From: Paramecium sonneborni
Taxonomy: Eukaryota; Ciliophora; Oligohymenophorea; Peniculida; Parameciidae
Assembly: GCA_905182985.1 (NCBI GenBank)
Contig: CAJJDN010000122.1
Location: forward strand, 2,746-66,745
Length of the DNA stretch: 64,000 bases
Direction of reading: 5' to 3'
The notes below the pieces were generated by a model. That model did not search any database, was not told the DNA's origin, and saw nothing but the letters and a program-made list of their open reading frames with translations. Position numbers and translations under genes: made by a program. This document shows positions 63,227-64,000 of this stretch, piece by piece. How positions within the stretch are numbered: position 1 is the first letter of the stretch; the number at the start of each line of letters is the position of its first letter.

Positions 63227-64000
63227 TCAAATAGTTTATTATTATTCTAATTTTATAAGAATTTAAGATGGATGATCTACTTTAAGTATTTTCATAATCT
63301 TTAGTATTAGATCAGGATCATTAAATTAATTCTACTTTATCTTTTCAATAATCTTTAATATATAAACCATACATGCTTCACTTTTCATATTTTCATCTAA
63401 ATCTAATAATCTTTTTGCAATTTTTATAAATTATTAGATATCCTATAATAATATAAAGGTTTAACTCATTTTAAACATCAAATTTTCACTTGAATCTATT
63501 TTAAATAATTATTTTATAGTTTGAATATCATTATTTGATGCATTTTATAAGGATTTAATTGCATCAATTATCTATGAATCAGTAGATTATTTTAATTAAA
63601 GAGTTTATTCTAATTAATTTTTAAAGATCAAGAAACAATCAACATATTTAGAATCAAATTTCCATTTTTGAATTATTGGAAATACTTATTCTAAATTATA
63701 TTATTCTTCATTTTAGTCATATATTAATTCACAAATTTGTTTACAAAATTATTCCAAATGAGCAACCCCTAACATGACAGTTTTAACTTTTTCAGCAGTA
63801 ATTAATAATTATTCCATAGAATTTACAGAAAAAATTTCCATTAATTTATTTATATCATTATCATCGTGTTCAAATGTACCAGTTTTGATAGTTTTATTAA
63901 TTGTTTAGATGAAATTAAATGATTCTTATAATTCTTGCTTAGTTTCTTAATACAATTCTTTTAATTAATTAAGTTAATCAGTAAGAAATGAATTATTGTC
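63227..64000 (-). CDS. helical hypothetical protein, 5' end outside the window
   Basis: The frame is open from the window edge (64000) to TGA 63227-63229, at least 257 residues without an intron. It is entirely helical and acidic to neutral, with repeated amphipathic helices (LMEIFSVNSMEQLLITAEKV, LFKIDSSENLMFKM and others). It may be a HEAT/ARM-like or spectrin-like solenoid. No known motif. Confidence 0.6.

Overview
The window is macronuclear-type DNA from a ciliate, most likely a Paramecium or a close relative. It is about three-quarters A+T. Long readable proteins appear only when TAA and TAG are read as glutamine and TGA is the sole stop. Almost every gene is cut by very short introns of about 19-31 nt, GT..AG and usually ending TAG. 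Intergenic gaps are short and both strands are used. Standard-code ORF calling therefore sees only shards. I rebuilt genes by hand, joining exons by frame and by family resemblance; in every intron-containing call with a settled exon structure the spliced length is a multiple of three.

Layout. 1-9.2 kb: end of an unknown gene, a beta-karyopherin, small ORFs, a bZIP factor and a protein kinase. 9.5-20.7 kb: a membrane protein, a choline/ethanolamine kinase, two large glutamine-rich or basic unknowns, a TFIIS-like protein and a membrane-anchored SPRY protein. 22-27 kb: a coiled-coil protein, two tandem HSF-type factors and small ORFs. 27.8-34.5 kb: three paralogous multi-pass membrane proteins (P1-P3) flanking a ubiquitin-like-domain kinase. 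34.8-43.3 kb: a cytoskeletal/ciliary run (SF-assemblin, CFAP298, an EF-hand protein, a coiled-coil protein) and a WD40 protein. 43.4-46 kb: an AGC kinase, tRNA-Thr and a secreted protein. 46.2-53.8 kb: three more members of the membrane family (P4-P6), two sharing a 523-bp inverted repeat. 54-64 kb: an unknown gene, PLK4, a Myb protein, a decayed importin-alpha-like stretch, RING/IBR proteins, a third HSF-type factor, tRNA-Arg and a gene leaving the window.

The assembly carries five single-N joins (11044, 26809, 41644, 48705, 51558). Each is flanked by 1.0-1.3 kb that occurs once before and once after the N. These look like unmerged contig overlaps, not biology, so about 5.7 kb is counted twice and several genes appear as a full copy plus a truncated copy. 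The non-redundant sequence is about 58.3 kb.

The most interesting content is the six-member membrane family. It has the layout of a sensor histidine kinase (membrane segments, PAS-like region, helical region, ATPase-like region) but lacks the phospho-acceptor His and the N-box Asn, so it may be a clustered family of pseudo-histidine-kinase receptors. The window also holds four protein kinases, three HSF-type factors, a bZIP and a Myb protein, and several basal-body or cilium genes.
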